Positions 1 through 9,181 of a stretch of DNA of 33,748 nucleotides are shown in pieces. The stretch is from UBA9339 sp964535195 (GTDB taxonomy: Bacteria > Pseudomonadota > Gammaproteobacteria > UBA9339), in contig CAZHSI010000014.1 of the NCBI GenBank assembly GCA_964535195.1, positions 1 to 33,748 of the forward strand, written 5' to 3'. The position numbers and the translations under genes are program-made. Position 1 is the first letter of the stretch. Every line of letters starts with the position of its first letter. Under the pieces are notes generated by a model. That model made no database searches. It was not told where the DNA came from and worked only from the letters and a program-made list of their open reading frames with translations.

Positions 1-807
<807 letters not shown>

Positions 808-958
808 TAAAAAAGTTTGTCTGCAAAAACCAACTTTCATCAGTATTTGCAAATTTTAGCTCGAAATGAATTACTGTCTAAATTAAATTATATTAGTCAC
901 TCATATCGATAATTATTATATAAATTGACATGAGCGCCCACACAAATTGTTTCTACTG

Positions 959-991
959 TTTTTAAAGAACAAGGCCTGTATAAGTACAGGC
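959..991 (-). promoter_or_regulatory. rrn leader boxA and boxB-like antitermination signals
   Basis: On the minus strand, TGTTCTTTAAAAA (959-971) matches the boxA consensus of rRNA leaders (E. coli TGCTCTTTAACA). Immediately 5' of it is a perfect 7-bp hairpin, GCCTGTA with a 4-nt loop and TACAGGC (974-991), in the place of boxB. Together they should load the Nus antitermination complex on the 16S transcript. The GTGTGGGC stretch that follows further downstream resembles the boxC region. Confidence 0.8.
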
Positions 992-1000
992 GAGACGTGC

Positions 1001-1028
1001 ATTCTACTAACTTATCACCATATGTCAA
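1001..1028 (-). promoter_or_regulatory. rrn promoter (-35 TTGACA, -10 TAGAAT)
   Basis: Minus strand: a consensus -35 TTGACA (1023-1028), a 16-nt spacer and -10 TAGAAT (1001-1006). The -10 is followed by a GC-rich discriminator (GCACGTCTCGCC), the arrangement expected of a growth-rate- and ppGpp-controlled rRNA promoter. It lies about 195 nt upstream of the mature 16S 5' end, just before the boxB-boxA elements. Confidence 0.8.
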
Positions 1029-1203
1029 CAACTTTAATACAATTTTTTTCTAGCCAGATAAAACGCGGCTTTGCGGGCCATTTTCGGTTTACGACACAAA
1101 CAAAAAAATAGAAGTTTGCCCGCCATACTGTAATTTATTATCAACAAACCCACATAATCAGAAAATAATCAGAAAAATAAAAGCTAGCAAAATAGCAGAC
1201 CAC

Positions 1204-2610
1204 CTAAGCCGATGGCTTTTGGGTAGCAGCAAAAACCTTATGATTTTTGCGCTGCATATCCAACTGCGCTAAGAGTTTTTTTGACACGGCAAAAAAGCTC
1301 TGGCGATGCTCTGACGCTATCATCTCACCAATAGGTAGCTTCACTTTTAACGGGTCCTTGGGAACACCATTAACATGAAACTCATAATGCAAATGGGGAG
1401 AGGTTGATAAACCACTAGAACCAACATACCCAATAACCTGACCCTTTTTAATATAGCCCCCCGAATAAACTTTATCGGCAAAACGGGAAAGGTGCGCATA
1501 CAAGGTATCGTAAATACCATTTTTAATTATTACTGCTCGCCCATAACCATTTTTATTCCCCGCAAAAACAATCCTGCCACTACTGGTAGCTTTTATTGGC
1601 GTTCCTGTATTTGCCACAAGATCAACCCCAAGATGGGGACGAGTTACGTCAAGTATTGGATGGTGCCTGGCATGAGAAAAATGGGAACCAATCCTCTTAA
1701 AAGCTATAGGATAACGATCAAAAAGCGGCTTAAGGTTATAACCACTTGGCGTATAAAAATTAGTGTTGCCATAAGAGTCTGTAAAGCTTATTAGCCGATG
1801 AGTTTCTCCTTTATGGATTAACTCAGCAGCAGCTATTTCACTCTCCTTAACCTTCTGCCCGTTTATTGTGTACTCTTTGTAAAAAAGAGCAAACCTATCG
1901 CCGTCACAAATTTTTTTTACATTGATCTTGTTACCGAAAGCATTGACAAGCTCTGCCATTAGTTTGCGTGGCACCCCAGCCTTTTTTCCCGCCAAGTAAA
2001 TCGAACCATTGATAGTGGCCGCAGCATATTTGGTATTGGTCTTAGGCTCAACATGCCTGGTCTCAACCGACCACCCACCTTTAGCAGCAGCAGTAACTAT
2101 CAAAGTATTTAAAATGTCGATACTATACTCTAATGTTTGTAACTTTGTTTTGGTGGGGTCAAGCATAAGGCTTAACTTTTTTCCAGCATGCAGATCCCTT
2201 AATTCTTTAGCCTTCTTAAGAGATAAAATAGTGGCCGCGCTTTTGCCATCGAGACCAACCCGCTTAAAAATCTTACCTAAACTATCCTTACGCCTCACAG
2301 TGACTGTTATAGGTTTAACAACATCTGGGGCTTTCGTTGCCGCAGGAAAAGCGCCATCAGCTTGAGGCATAGCTACAGCAGGAGCAGAGAGATCTAATGC
2401 TAAAGCTTGCTCTCCAGCAATTGTTACCTTTGCTTGGGAATTACGAGATTGCTGAATTTGTTGCAAAACAGTGACACCACCAATAACTAGAATTATTGGC
2501 ACAATAGTGCAACATAAAAATAACCACAAATTACGCTGAGGCACAGCCTTTGCTGTTACCTCAACATAACTTGAAGAACCAGTAATATCGTCTGGCGATA
2601 TGTAATCCAC
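1204..2610 (-). CDS. M23-family murein DD-endopeptidase (MepM/YebA-like)
   Basis: A 468-residue membrane-anchored peptidoglycan hydrolase. A single N-terminal membrane segment (about residues 28-50) is followed by a LysM/OapA-like region (about 100-165) and a C-terminal peptidase M23 (LytM) domain (about 315-430). The zinc and catalytic motifs are intact: HxxxD at H326/D330 and HLH at H406/H408. This architecture is that of MepM-type endopeptidases, which cut meso-DAP cross-links in the periplasm so that new murein can be inserted. The start is GTG at 2608-2610, preceded by a good GGGAG Shine-Dalgarno sequence. It is read in the same direction as the 16S gene, but the rrn promoter lies between them. 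No operon partner is visible. Confidence 0.93.
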   Translation of the reverse strand: MDYISPDDITGSSSYVEVTAKAVPQRNLWLFLCCTIVPIILVIGGVTVLQQIQQSRNSQAKVTIAGEQALALDLSAPAVAMPQADGAFPAATKAPDVVKPITVTVRRKDSLGKIFKRVGLDGKSAATILSLKKAKELRDLHAGKKLSLMLDPTKTKLQTLEYSIDILNTLIVTAAAKGGWSVETRHVEPKTNTKYAAATINGSIYLAGKKAGVPRKLMAELVNAFGNKINVKKICDGDRFALFYKEYTINGQKVKESEIAAAELIHKGETHRLISFTDSYGNTNFYTPSGYNLKPLFDRYPIAFKRIGSHFSHARHHPILDVTRPHLGVDLVANTGTPIKATSSGRIVFAGNKNGYGRAVIIKNGIYDTLYAHLSRFADKVYSGGYIKKGQVIGYVGSSGLSTSPHLHYEFHVNGVPKDPLKVKLPIGEMIASEHRQSFFAVSKKLLAQLDMQRKNHKVFAATQKPSA

Positions 2611-2699
2611 TTAAACTCCCAAAACCAAATAACCAAATTGACAAATTTTTTTAGCATTTTAAACCTTAGGGGTCAAGTATCATTCCATATTTTATATTG

Positions 2700-3365
2700 C
2701 TACCATGTTACTACACTACCTGCACTCACTCCCATTTGCTCGCTAAGAAGCTTAGCATCTGCATCAGCGGTTAACTTATTCGCATGCTCTCTGTGTGATT
2801 CAATTACAGCTCTTAATCTCTCGCCTGAAGTGTTAAGACTAGCAGCTATGGTGGTAACATCTTCTCTTAGCTCCTTAAACAAACCCTCTTTAGCAAGATT
2901 CCTATTGCACCAACCAGCAATAGCCGTAAAAAATTTACCAGCAAGTTCAATAACTCTTACCCCAGCTAATTCCGCAGTACACACACCCCGCATAAACCTT
3001 CCAGTTATACTTTCAATCTCTGCCCACTGTTTTTCCCAATACTCAGAATCAGCATCCTGCGTACCTTTAGCCTTGTCTTTCAATTTATTTATTAGATGAA
3101 ATATATGATTGTGGACATTAGCCACCATTAAAACAACGGTTGCCGTAAAATGAAAGGTCCTACCAATACCATTTAACATCTTGCCCGTAAGCTCTCCGGT
3201 ATGATCTAGACCCCGATCCCCTTCAGGTGTTGTTATACCTGCTGCGGTATATTTGCGGTGGAACTCACGAAGAAACTCGTCTGAAAATCCCACCCCCAGA
3301 TCAACACCAAAATTAATATCATCCTCTGAAGGTGTTTGTGTCCCTGTCCATTTTCTTTTTTCCAT
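2700..3365 (-). CDS. hypothetical protein, 221 aa
   Basis: An unrecognised protein. I chose the ATG at 3363-3365 (protein begins MEKRKWTG) because AGAGGGA lies just upstream; an in-frame codon ten residues further up has no such signal. The sequence is soluble-looking and mostly helical, with one modestly hydrophobic stretch near residues 80-95 (TATVVLMVANV) and Ala/Glu/Arg-rich helices toward the C terminus that could form a coiled coil. No signal peptide or catalytic motif stands out. Its composition and lack of recognisable family fit a lineage-specific gene, possibly a small effector. It ends about 90 nt before the peptidase start, in the same direction. Confidence 0.6.
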   Translation of the reverse strand: MEKRKWTGTQTPSEDDINFGVDLGVGFSDEFLREFHRKYTAAGITTPEGDRGLDHTGELTGKMLNGIGRTFHFTATVVLMVANVHNHIFHLINKLKDKAKGTQDADSEYWEKQWAEIESITGRFMRGVCTAELAGVRVIELAGKFFTAIAGWCNRNLAKEGLFKELREDVTTIAASLNTSGERLRAVIESHREHANKLTADADAKLLSEQMGVSAGSVVTW

Positions 3366-3491
3366 AAAATCCCTCTCATTTAACTTAATTAACAATGCTC
3401 TTTACAAATCAAAAGAGCCTCCTAGACAAAAAAATACAATTAATTTATAGTTGCAGATGTTTTTAACGTCTGTGAAGACTGTATAAATTAT

Positions 3492-4590
3492 ATGATAGAT
3501 ATTAACATACTTTTAAATAAAATTCTCTCCCTTAAGAGCAGCCTCAGCTCCCTTCGGGGGTATCTTTGAATACGGTAGTAAAAGTAGGCGTTTTACCGAA
3601 ATCACCAAAGAACTAGAAGACCCCGCGGTATGGAGCAATTTACAAAAACGCCAAGCTCTTGGCAAAGAACTAGTCCAACTAGAAAACCTTATAAAACAAA
3701 TAGATACCTTAGATACGGCTATCCAAGAAACTGGTGAACTATTAGACCTAGCAGCTAGCGAAAATGATGATAAAACCATCATGGAGCTTGAAAAAGAGAT
3801 TACGGGTCTAGCCAGCCAGATAGCAGTCTTAGAATTTCAACGCATGTTTTCCGGCCCCATGGACAAGAACAATGCATATCTAGACATACAATCTGGCTCA
3901 GGCGGCACCGAAGCGCAAGATTGGGCAGAAATGCTACTACGAATGTATTTACGCTTTGGGGATCAACATGGCTTTCAAGTGCAATTATTAGAGGTATCTC
4001 CAGGAGAAGTAGCCGGAATAAAAAGTGCCGCTATAAAATTTAGTGGCGATTACGCTTATGGGTGGCTACGTACCGAATCTGGAGTCCATCGACTAGTACG
4101 TAAATCCCCCTTTGATGCTAACCATAAACGCCACACCTCATTTGCCTCAGTATTTATTTATCCGGAAGTTGATGAAAACATCAACATTGAAATCAACCCG
4201 GCAGATTTAAGAATAGACACCTACCGAGCGCAAGGCGCTGGTGGGCAGCACGTCAACAAAACCGACTCTGCCATCCGCATTAAACATAATCCAACTGGCA
4301 TTATCGTCCAATGTCAAAGCGAACGCTCGCAGCATCAAAATCGTGCCCAAGCCATGAAGCAACTACAAGCCAAACTATATGAAATTGAATTACGTAAAAA
4401 ACAAGAAAAATTCTCGACCCTGGAGGCGTCAAAATTAGATATAACTTGGGGAAGCCAAATCCGTTCCTATATTTTAGATGACTCGCGGATCAAAGATCTC
4501 AGAACCAATACTGAAACCCATAACACGCAAGCGGTGTTGGATGGTGGTTTAGACCTCTTTATTAAAGAAAATCTCAAAATAAAGACTTAG
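3492..4590 (+). CDS. prfB: peptide chain release factor 2, with programmed +1 frameshift
   Basis: RF2 recognises UGA and UAA and releases the finished peptide. Translation starts at ATG 3492 (MIDINILLNKI) and meets an in-frame TGA at codon 26 (3567-3569), in the context CGGGGGTATCTTTGAA. This is the conserved RF2 autoregulatory site: a Shine-Dalgarno-like G-run, then CTT-TGA, where ribosomes slip +1 when RF2 is scarce. After the shift the frame runs from GAA at 3568 to 4590, giving 365 residues, the same length as E. coli RF2. The tripeptide anticodon SPF is at 205-207 and the catalytic GGQ at 250-252, identical to E. coli numbering. A caller that ignores frameshifting would report only a truncated form starting near 3781. 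Confidence 0.97.
3551..3570 (+). promoter_or_regulatory. RF2 programmed +1 frameshift site
   Basis: CGGGGGTATCTTTGAA: an internal Shine-Dalgarno-like G-run three bases before CTT-TGA, the hallmark of prfB autoregulation. When RF2 is abundant, translation stops at TGA 3567-3569. When it is low, the ribosome slips on CTT-T and continues with GAA at 3568. Confidence 0.95.
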
Positions 4591-4629
4591 TAATTATTGT
4601 CATAAATTGTTATTATCTAGATTTGCTCT

Positions 4630-4742
4630 ACGTGGACTTTCGCACAACAAAGCAATGGCGTATTAGCAAGGGGAAAAGCCAAGCTTATCCCCTTGGGTAA
4701 GCTCTGGACTCATATTCCTAGCCAAGCCAAGAGATTGATTAA
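4630..4742 (+). repeat. structured intergenic repeat, family A copy 1
   Basis: First of three related copies in the window (others at 8160-8277 plus and 20332-20410 minus). Shared landmarks are ACAAAGCAATGG at the 5' side, a central hairpin (here CAAGGGGA...TCCCCTTG with inner AAGC/GCTT), a CTCATA loop and a GATTGATTA end. This copy runs right up to the dapF start codon, so it forms the untranslated region of dapF. Its 5' and 3' hairpins are weaker than in copy 2. It may be a decaying mobile palindrome or a transcribed structured leader. Confidence 0.7.
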
Positions 4743-5549
4743 ATGAATTTTTTAAAAGCACATAGTTTTGGCAACGATTTCATAATCCTGAAAGACCACT
4801 CGTTTACACCTAAAAAAAGTTTTAGCACTTTAGCTAAAAAATTGTGCTGTCGTCACACAGGCATCGGCGCTGATGGGTTGTTAGTGTTATTGCCATCAAG
4901 AAAAGCAGATATCGGTATGAGGATTATTAATGCCGACGGCAGTGAAGCCAATATGTGTGGCAACGGCATACGCTGCGTTGCCAAATATGTTTTTGAATAT
5001 AACATAGTCAAAAAAAAGAAATTAGCCATTGAAACCTTAGCAGGAATTATTAAACCGGAATTAACTATCCGTAACAGCAAGGTCGTAGCCATAAAAGTGG
5101 CCATGGGACAACCAATTTTTAACACCCAAAATATTCGCCGCCCCATTAAAATATTAGGCAAAAAATATTACCTAACCACTATAACCATGGGCGCTACGCA
5201 CACCGTGATTTTCGTTAAAAACTTAAACAAAAACCTAATAACTAAAATCGGCCCAATAATTGAAAAACATCGATTATTTCCGCAAAAAACTAATGTTAAT
5301 TTCGTAAAGGTTATTAACCTCTCGAAAATCGCAGTGATGACCTGGGAAAGAGGTGTAGGTTTATCAATGGCTTGCGGCACTGGCGCTTGCGCCTCCACCA
5401 TCGCCGCCCACATCACTGGCAAAACGCAAAGAGCGGTTACAGCCCAATTAGGCATAGGTAACTTACATGTTGTTTGGAACGATGATAACTCCGTTCATAT
5501 GACAGGGACAGCCCCAACCAATATCTGTGAAGGAGAGATACTTTTATAA
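4743..5549 (+). CDS. dapF: diaminopimelate epimerase
   Basis: Interconverts LL-DAP and meso-DAP in the cytoplasm, the last step before meso-DAP enters peptidoglycan or lysine synthesis. The protein has 268 residues (family about 274). Both halves of the two-domain fold are visible, with the two catalytic cysteines in their conserved contexts: C72 in MCGNGIRC and C211 in MACGTGACAS. The glycine-rich G-x-D-G-L region and the AHSFGNDF start are also typical. It is the first gene of the DAP cluster after prfB. There is no strong Shine-Dalgarno sequence: the start codon directly abuts a copy of the family A repeat (AAGAG about 10 nt upstream is the best candidate), so its translation may depend on that element. 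Confidence 0.95.
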   Translation: MNFLKAHSFGNDFIILKDHSFTPKKSFSTLAKKLCCRHTGIGADGLLVLLPSRKADIGMRIINADGSEANMCGNGIRCVAKYVFEYNIVKKKKLAIETLAGIIKPELTIRNSKVVAIKVAMGQPIFNTQNIRRPIKILGKKYYLTTITMGATHTVIFVKNLNKNLITKIGPIIEKHRLFPQKTNVNFVKVINLSKIAVMTWERGVGLSMACGTGACASTIAAHITGKTQRAVTAQLGIGNLHVVWNDDNSVHMTGTAPTNICEGEILL

Positions 5550-5601
5550 TATTTTCTTATTCTTCCCCCATTATTCGTAAAACATAAAAAGGTAGCAATT
5601 T

Positions 5602-6615
5602 ATGCAGGATTTTCTTAGTGACTTTATATTTAAAATAATGGCGATCAACTCTACTACGGGTAATGAATATAAGCTCGCCGACTATCTGGCTAAAAATTTT
5701 AAGCCGGAAGGGGCAACGACAACAATACAAAAAATTACCAAAAAACAGAAGAATCTCTTTTTCAAATGGGGCAAACCAAAAATAATTTTTTGTACGCACC
5801 TTGATACCGTTGCCCCCTACATCGCTCCAGATAAAAAATCCGACATAATTTATGGCCGCGGAGCTTGCGATGCCAAGGGACAAATCGCTGCAATGTACGA
5901 AACCTGCAAACAACTCTATCAAGAGGGACAAAATAACTTCGGCTTGTTACTTCTTGCTGATGAAGAAAAAACATCCGCTGGAGCAAAAGTTGCCAATAAA
6001 TTGGTAACTGGATGCAAAGCAGTCATTGTTGGCGAACCTACCGAAAATAAATTAATCACTGCTGCGAAAGGTGTCCTCATATGTGAAGTAACAACGTTTG
6101 GTAAAGCAGCTCATTCTGGTTATCCAGAAAATGGCCAAAGCGCAGTTGAAGAGTTAAGACTATTTTTAAATAAACTTGCTAAAATAAAGTTTAATCAAGA
6201 TCCTCTCCTAGGCAAAACCACCTATAATGTAAATTTACTAAAAACACCTAGCCCTTTAAATGCCATTCCTGATAAAGCAACCTGCAAAATACTTTTTCGC
6301 ACCACCTTCACTTCTTGCAAAGACTTACAAAAAAAAATTAAACAGATTACTAATAGAGATACCAAGCTACGTATTATTAATAATAGTCCGCCAATGAATT
6401 TCTTTACTGTTCATGGATTTACAACTGGCACCGTAGCGTTCGGTAGCGATGCTCCACACTTAGCTAACTTGGGAAAATGCTTGCTTTATGGTCCAGGGAA
6501 CATATTAAATGCACATATAGATAATGAGCACATAAAAATTTCCGAACTTAAACATGCAGTGAGGGATTTAAAAAAATTGTATTATAAATTGGCGCATATA
6601 CTAGTAAAAAATTAA
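5602..6615 (+). CDS. dapE: M20-family deacylase, probable succinyl-DAP desuccinylase
   Basis: A 337-residue M20 metallopeptidase-fold enzyme. The motifs are complete: H66 and D68 (THLDTV), bridging D90 (GACDAKG), catalytic and zinc-binding E121/E122 (ADEEKTSAG), GEPTEN around 144-149, and a dimerisation domain inserted from about 155. Its position between dapF and lysC, with dapD in the same cluster, makes N-succinyl-LL-DAP the likely substrate. At 337 residues it is shorter than E. coli DapE (about 375). The sequence also recalls the ArgE/LysK branch of M20, so acetylornithine or acetyl-lysine deacylation is the alternative on sequence alone. The start ATG follows AAGGT. Confidence 0.82.
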   Translation: MQDFLSDFIFKIMAINSTTGNEYKLADYLAKNFKPEGATTTIQKITKKQKNLFFKWGKPKIIFCTHLDTVAPYIAPDKKSDIIYGRGACDAKGQIAAMYETCKQLYQEGQNNFGLLLLADEEKTSAGAKVANKLVTGCKAVIVGEPTENKLITAAKGVLICEVTTFGKAAHSGYPENGQSAVEELRLFLNKLAKIKFNQDPLLGKTTYNVNLLKTPSPLNAIPDKATCKILFRTTFTSCKDLQKKIKQITNRDTKLRIINNSPPMNFFTVHGFTTGTVAFGSDAPHLANLGKCLLYGPGNILNAHIDNEHIKISELKHAVRDLKKLYYKLAHILVKN

Positions 6616-6645
6616 ATTTCAAAGTAAAGTTGCTAGGAGAATTAC

Positions 6646-6767
6646 ACCCCCGCAGAAAATAGATCTAGACGCGGCGCTCTTATTTTTTTGCGGACCGAGT
6701 TTATATTTAATCAATGGCGTTCGCAAAAAATAAGGACAACAAAGCATAATTCCATTTTTACGCGGAG
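6646..6767 (+). repeat. nested inverted repeat, family B copy 1 (lysC leader)
   Basis: A symmetrical palindromic element filling the dapE-lysC gap. The outer arms are CCCCCGCAGAAAAT (6647-6660) and ATTTTTACGCGGAG (6754-6767), imperfect complements. The inner arms are CTTATTTTTTTGCG (6679-6692) and CGCAAAAAATAAG (6722-6734), nearly perfect. The spacing between inner and outer arms is 18 nt on both sides. The right outer arm ends in the CGGAG that serves as the lysC Shine-Dalgarno sequence, so an RNA fold of this element would hide it. The same layout recurs before dapB. Confidence 0.75.
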
Positions 6768-6772
6768 TATAC

Positions 6773-8155
6773 ATGTTAGTAATGAAATTTGGCGGTACCT
6801 CAGTAGCTGATGCTAAAGCAATTCTTAGGGTTATTCATCATATCAAAACTCGTCGCGCCCCAAAAACCATCATGGTTGTTTCGGCAATATCTGAGGCTAC
6901 TAATATTCTGACCGAGCTTACGAAGCTTGCCACCGAAAACAAACACGCGTCCTGCAAAAAGATTATTAATAAACTTAAAAATCGACATTTAAAAATCTCG
7001 CACGACCTATTGCGGTCTAATAAAAAACTCTTAGACCAAACCACCGCCCAAATTTGTGCCTATTTTGCAGAAATTGAAATTGCTCTGAAGAAGATATCTC
7101 TTACAGCAAAACTTTCTGCTCGTAGCTTTGCTAAAGTAGTGTCTTATGGCGAATTATTATCTACAACCATCTTACATGCCGCAATGCTAGAGCATAACAT
7201 CAAAAATATTTTAGTCGACGCCCATCATATCATCACCACTAACAACAATTATCTCAAGGGGGTTCCTAATCTTGAATACATGGCTAAAGTTGTCCCGCCA
7301 CTATTAAATAAATACCTTAACCAAAACACTATTATTCTAACCCAAGGTTTTGTTGCCGGCACTATAGAGGGAGCAACCACCATACTCGGCCGAGAAGGCT
7401 CCGATTATAGCGCCTCTTTAATTGGCATGGTTATGGACGCAAGTGAAATACAAATTTGGACTGACGTTGATGGCATTATGACCGGGGATCCAAGAACCTT
7501 AGCTCGCACCAAATTCATTCCACAGCTCTCGTTTCAAGAAGCTGCCGAACTCTCATATTTTGGGGCAAAAGTCATCCATCCATTAACCATCCAACCAGCT
7601 GCCCAAAAAAATATCCCCGTAAGAATCTTAAACTCAACTAAACTGGATCCTAAACAAAAAGGAACATTAATAACCAACAATACAAAGACCAAACAAACCA
7701 AAGTTAGTTCGATTACTTATCGAGAAGACATCACCATCTTAAATATAGCTTCCCCACAAACACCCTCACATGATTTTATCGCAACCGTTTTTTCATTATT
7801 GCATTCTGAACAAATTGCTATAGATATAGCAATAACTGCTGGCTCCAATATCTCATTAGTAACAAACCAAAGTAACCAACTAAATAAAATTATTGACAAA
7901 CTAACCCCAGTTACTGCAATTACCATCGAAAAAAACCACTCTTTAATATGCCTGGTAGGTAACAACCTTCATCAGATGGAAAACATAACAAACAACACTC
8001 TTAAAACTCTAGCTGGTTTTCCCTTAAGGATGGTGGTGCACGGCGTATCAAAAAATAGCTTGGTTTTACTGGTGCCCAAAAAGCATCTACACTCTATCAC
8101 GCAAAAGTTACATAATGTTTTCTTTAACAAAAAAACCAGGATCAATAAAATCTAA
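6773..8155 (+). CDS. lysC: aspartate kinase (monofunctional, lysine-sensitive type)
   Basis: Phosphorylates aspartate, the committed step toward DAP and lysine. The 460-residue protein matches the length of E. coli LysC (449). The N-terminal amino acid kinase domain carries the nucleotide and aspartate motifs KFGGTSVAD (5-13), GREGSDYSA and TDVDGIMTGDPR. The C-terminal part (from about 315) has the tandem ACT-domain region used for feedback inhibition. There is no fused homoserine dehydrogenase. GGAG, contributed by the right end of the palindromic repeat, lies 5 nt before the start ATG. It follows dapE after a 157-nt gap occupied by that repeat. No lysine-riboswitch consensus is apparent in the leader. 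Confidence 0.95.
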   Translation: MLVMKFGGTSVADAKAILRVIHHIKTRRAPKTIMVVSAISEATNILTELTKLATENKHASCKKIINKLKNRHLKISHDLLRSNKKLLDQTTAQICAYFAEIEIALKKISLTAKLSARSFAKVVSYGELLSTTILHAAMLEHNIKNILVDAHHIITTNNNYLKGVPNLEYMAKVVPPLLNKYLNQNTIILTQGFVAGTIEGATTILGREGSDYSASLIGMVMDASEIQIWTDVDGIMTGDPRTLARTKFIPQLSFQEAAELSYFGAKVIHPLTIQPAAQKNIPVRILNSTKLDPKQKGTLITNNTKTKQTKVSSITYREDITILNIASPQTPSHDFIATVFSLLHSEQIAIDIAITAGSNISLVTNQSNQLNKIIDKLTPVTAITIEKNHSLICLVGNNLHQMENITNNTLKTLAGFPLRMVVHGVSKNSLVLLVPKKHLHSITQKLHNVFFNKKTRINKI

Positions 8156-8159
8156 ATTT

Positions 8160-8277
8160 CCTCGAAGCTTGCTTCGAGGACAAAGCAATGGGGGATTACC
8201 AAGGGGGAGAGGCGCAGCTCTCCCCCTTGGGCGAGCCCGAGGCTCATACCTCGGGCGAAGTCTAAAAATTGATTAAA
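8160..8277 (+). repeat. structured intergenic repeat, family A copy 2 (three hairpins)
   Basis: The best preserved copy of the family. Hairpin 1 is CCTCGAAGC/GCTTCGAGG (8160-8179, 9 bp). Hairpin 2 is CCAAGGGGGAGAG/CTCTCCCCCTTGG (8199-8230, 13 bp, 6-nt loop). Hairpin 3 is GCCCGAGG/CCTCGGGC with a CTCATA loop (8235-8256). Between hairpins 1 and 2 is the conserved ACAAAGCAATGGGGGATTA, and after hairpin 3 the conserved GGCGAAGTCTAAAAATTGATTA-type tail. It lies 5 nt after the lysC stop, where it could also slow 3' exonuclease decay; there is no U-tract, so it is not a standard terminator. Confidence 0.8.
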
Positions 8278-8292
8278 CACAAAAACAGTTGG

Positions 8293-8321
8293 TTGTTTTA
8301 AATCGCAACAGCTATTATAAT
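8293..8321 (+). promoter_or_regulatory. candidate promoter for the peptide gene pair
   Basis: TTGTTT (8293-8298), a 17-nt spacer and a perfect -10 TATAAT (8316-8321), located about 150 nt before the first double-glycine-leader gene and after the family A repeat. The -35 is weak (only TTG matches), so this is a candidate only. Confidence 0.4.
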
Positions 8322-8336
8322 GCTAAGCTTAATTGG

Positions 8337-8433
8337 AATAGACTTCCTGCATAATCAAGTATTTTGTCATGAGGCAAAACTCATATAAAGAGAGCAAACA
8401 GAGTTGCAACGAGCAGCATGGCAAAAGACATAA
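8337..8433 (+). repeat. degenerate dispersed repeat, related to 12938-13033
   Basis: This stretch aligns with 12938-13033 in the same orientation: 23 of the first 30 aligned bases after AATAGA match, including CATAA.CAAG and TTTGTCAT, and similarity continues through GAGCAA..GAGTT. The other copy leads into a family B right arm; this one does not. It sits in the untranslated leader of the peptide genes. I found no coding potential in it. Confidence 0.55.
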
Positions 8434-8471
8434 GTTATACAAGAAGCTGAATATCGCAAGGGGGGGTAACT

Positions 8472-8807
8472 ATGAAAATTACCACATTAAAAGAAGCTGA
8501 AATCGCGGCTATTTCTGGTGGCCTATCTTTTAAAAATAAAGTTATTCTCGGGGTAGGTACCGCAGGAGCATTCACAATCATGTCTCTTATAAGGCATTAT
8601 TCCGGCAGTATCATTATAGGAACCTGTGCATTCTTGGGGGGAGCAATGGGCATAAGCAATCTATATAGGGACACCAAGAACCCGATTGCTAATACACGAG
8701 TTGTTATCACAGCAACTATAGGCGCTACCTTTATCGGCGCTATCATAGGAGCCTATTTGGACAAAAAAAGTTATCGCGATCCGATAACCCTTTTGCTTCA
8801 AAAATAA
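8472..8807 (+). CDS. double-glycine-leader peptide with hydrophobic mature part, 111 aa
   Basis: The first 17 residues (MKITTLKEAEIAAISGG) match the class II bacteriocin/microcin double-glycine leader pattern, which a C39-peptidase ABC exporter cuts after GG while exporting the rest. The mature part (about 94 residues) is strongly hydrophobic, with three membrane-spanning stretches (about 24-41, 45-62 and 78-96) and repeated GxxxG-like spacing, a composition seen in pore-forming bacteriocins. A strong AAGGGGGG Shine-Dalgarno sequence precedes ATG 8472. A second leader peptide gene follows after 30 nt. No immunity gene or C39 exporter is visible nearby. The function could be antibacterial, signalling or host-directed. 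Confidence 0.75.
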   Translation: MKITTLKEAEIAAISGGLSFKNKVILGVGTAGAFTIMSLIRHYSGSIIIGTCAFLGGAMGISNLYRDTKNPIANTRVVITATIGATFIGAIIGAYLDKKSYRDPITLLLQK

Positions 8808-8837
8808 AGCCCAGTCATCCTAAGGGAGAACGTGAAC

Positions 8838-9176
8838 ATGAACATTATAGAGTTAAGTAATCCAGAGATATCAGCCATCTCCGGAGCTGATGGGAGCAGC
8901 TCATTTTATACTTTTGCCTTAGCTAATCTTTTTGGCGCGGGAGGCGCCATAGGTGGACATTTTTATCTCTATGCGCAAAAATTACACACCCGAAACCCAC
9001 AAGCACCAAAAATGGCGATAATCACACAAACATTCACAGCCCTGTTTTTGGAAAATAGCATTAAAAATATGCTGTCGTTAGCTTATCATACCGCTCGAGG
9101 TTGTGTTTTTGGCACCATAGTAGGTTGTTGCATAGCTTACCCTTTGTCATTAATAGGCCTAACTCATATTAGTTAA
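8838..9176 (+). CDS. double-glycine-type (GA) leader peptide, 112 aa
   Basis: The second gene of the pair. The leader MNIIELSNPEISAISGA has the same pattern as its neighbour, ending in Gly-Ala instead of Gly-Gly, a variant accepted by C39 peptidases. The mature part has a glycine-rich segment (FGAGGAIGG) and hydrophobic stretches near both ends, with a GxxxG-like GTIVGCC region toward the C terminus. I prefer ATG 8838 because GGGAG lies 9 nt upstream; the GTG at 8832 would leave only 3 nt. The two genes are probably cotranscribed and could act as a two-peptide system. It ends 5 nt before asd, so asd may be read from the same message. Confidence 0.72.
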   Translation: MNIIELSNPEISAISGADGSSSFYTFALANLFGAGGAIGGHFYLYAQKLHTRNPQAPKMAIITQTFTALFLENSIKNMLSLAYHTARGCVFGTIVGCCIAYPLSLIGLTHIS

Positions 9177-9181
9177 GATTT

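Larger units (their letters stand above)
808..1203. other. intergenic region: rrn leader and promoter
   Basis: The non-coding stretch between the 16S gene and the M23 peptidase gene. From 808 to about 1030 it is the transcribed rRNA leader plus its promoter. From about 1030 to 1203 it is AT-rich, and I see no gene, no tRNA and no convincing terminator for the 3' flank of the peptidase gene. Confidence 0.7.

Noticed and set aside
3781..4590. prfB as a 269-residue protein starting at 3781
   Set aside because: The conserved upstream half is present in the same frame back to 3568 and joins the true start through the known frameshift site.
6616..6772. Lysine riboswitch before lysC
   Set aside because: The leader is only about 157 nt and is occupied by a two-tier palindrome; the conserved five-helix L-box core is not visible.
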